From Pseudomonadota bacterium (GTDB lineage: Bacteria; Pseudomonadota; Alphaproteobacteria; Azospirillales; Azospirillaceae), in NCBI GenBank assembly GCA_023412175.1, contig JAEYOB010000688.1, positions 1 through 5,568 on the forward strand: a stretch of 5,568 nucleotides of DNA, written 5' to 3'. The position numbers and the translations under genes were made by a program. The notes under the pieces are model-generated. The model searched no databases. It worked only from the letters and a program-made list of their open reading frames with translations, and was not told the DNA's origin. Shown one piece after another: positions 5,345 through 5,568 of this stretch; within the stretch, counting starts at the first letter, position 1, and each line of letters starts with the position of its first letter.

Positions 5345-5568
5345 CTACCCGCGGACGACCCAGGCCGCCGGGATGGTACCGTTCAGGGAGGCGAACTTAA
5401 CGCCCTGAAGCGTCAGGTCGTTGCCCTCGGAGAAGACGATCACCGCATCCCCGGCGGCGTTGCCCCGCGCGGTGTAGCTCAGGTTGTCCATCAGCCCGAT
5501 ACGGTCGCCCTCGGCCGCGCTGAAGTCGGTGATCACGTCGAGCCCGTCGCTGAAGCGGATCCAGAAGG
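5345..5568 (-). CDS. C-terminus of an RTX/serralysin-type calcium-binding protein (5' end outside window)
   Basis: The last 73 codons of a minus-strand gene end at TAG (5347-5345). The sequence enters as FWIRFSDGLDVITDFSAAEG, then DRIGL, and ends with alternating beta-strand-like segments (DAVIVFSEGNDLTLQGV, then a final AAWVVRG). DVITDF followed by DRI.L is the usual motif after the GGxGxD nonapeptide repeats in RTX toxins and serralysin-like proteins. The closing DAVI.F....LTL.GV strand is the typical C-terminus of proteins exported by type I secretion. No nonapeptide repeat is inside the window. The protein is therefore probably secreted, but whether it is a protease, adhesin or surface protein cannot be told. 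A GTG at 5536 is internal, because the frame is open and family-like upstream of it. Confidence 0.72.
   Translation of the reverse strand, partial: FWIRFSDGLDVITDFSAAEGDRIGLMDNLSYTARGNAAGDAVIVFSEGNDLTLQGVKFASLNGTIPAAWVVRG

Overview
The window is GC-rich chromosomal DNA. The encoded proteins look like those of a high-GC alphaproteobacterium, most plausibly an Azospirillum-like member of the Rhodospirillales. This rests on the style of the MASE3-type histidine kinase, the stand-alone receiver and RimO, all judged by eye without a database search.

Layout. Positions 2-127 hold the last 41 codons of an unrecognised plus-strand gene. A 120-bp AT-richer gap follows, with a perfect 14-bp palindrome just downstream of a TTGACA box. 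Next is a two-gene signalling unit: a membrane histidine kinase (248-2302; MASE3-like sensor, PAS, HisKA, HATPase) and a single-domain response regulator (2280-2675). The regulator starts inside the kinase gene behind a strong ribosome binding site, so the two are almost certainly co-transcribed and translationally coupled. The receiver has no output domain, so its downstream partner lies elsewhere. A MarR-type repressor gene (2685-3128, minus strand) converges on this unit with only 9 bp between stops. Two exact 10-bp direct repeats upstream of its start are good candidates for its own operator.

A gene-free stretch of about 370 bp (3129-3500) separates MarR from rimO (3501-4844). RimO is the radical-SAM methylthiotransferase of ribosomal protein S12. 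Its 447-codon frame is intact except for one in-frame TAG at codon 279. The gene is therefore broken, read through, or affected by a sequencing error. It has no Shine-Dalgarno sequence and a TATATA box about 10 bp before the ATG, so the transcript may be leaderless.

The 500 bp after rimO look like a mobile-element graveyard. There is a long hairpin with 20-bp arms (4900-4962) and a short piece resembling an IS256-type transposase (about 4981-5046). A piece resembling a Tn3-family transposase (about 5040-5245) follows, and its frame is broken by a 13-bp tandem duplication that can be undone on paper. The window ends inside a minus-strand gene (5345-5568) whose C-terminus resembles RTX/serralysin-type secreted calcium-binding proteins.

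I see no CRISPR array, tRNA, rRNA or convincing new defence system. The most interesting signals are the rimO nonsense codon, the hairpin with a competing third arm, the shuffled transposase debris and the MarR operator repeats.
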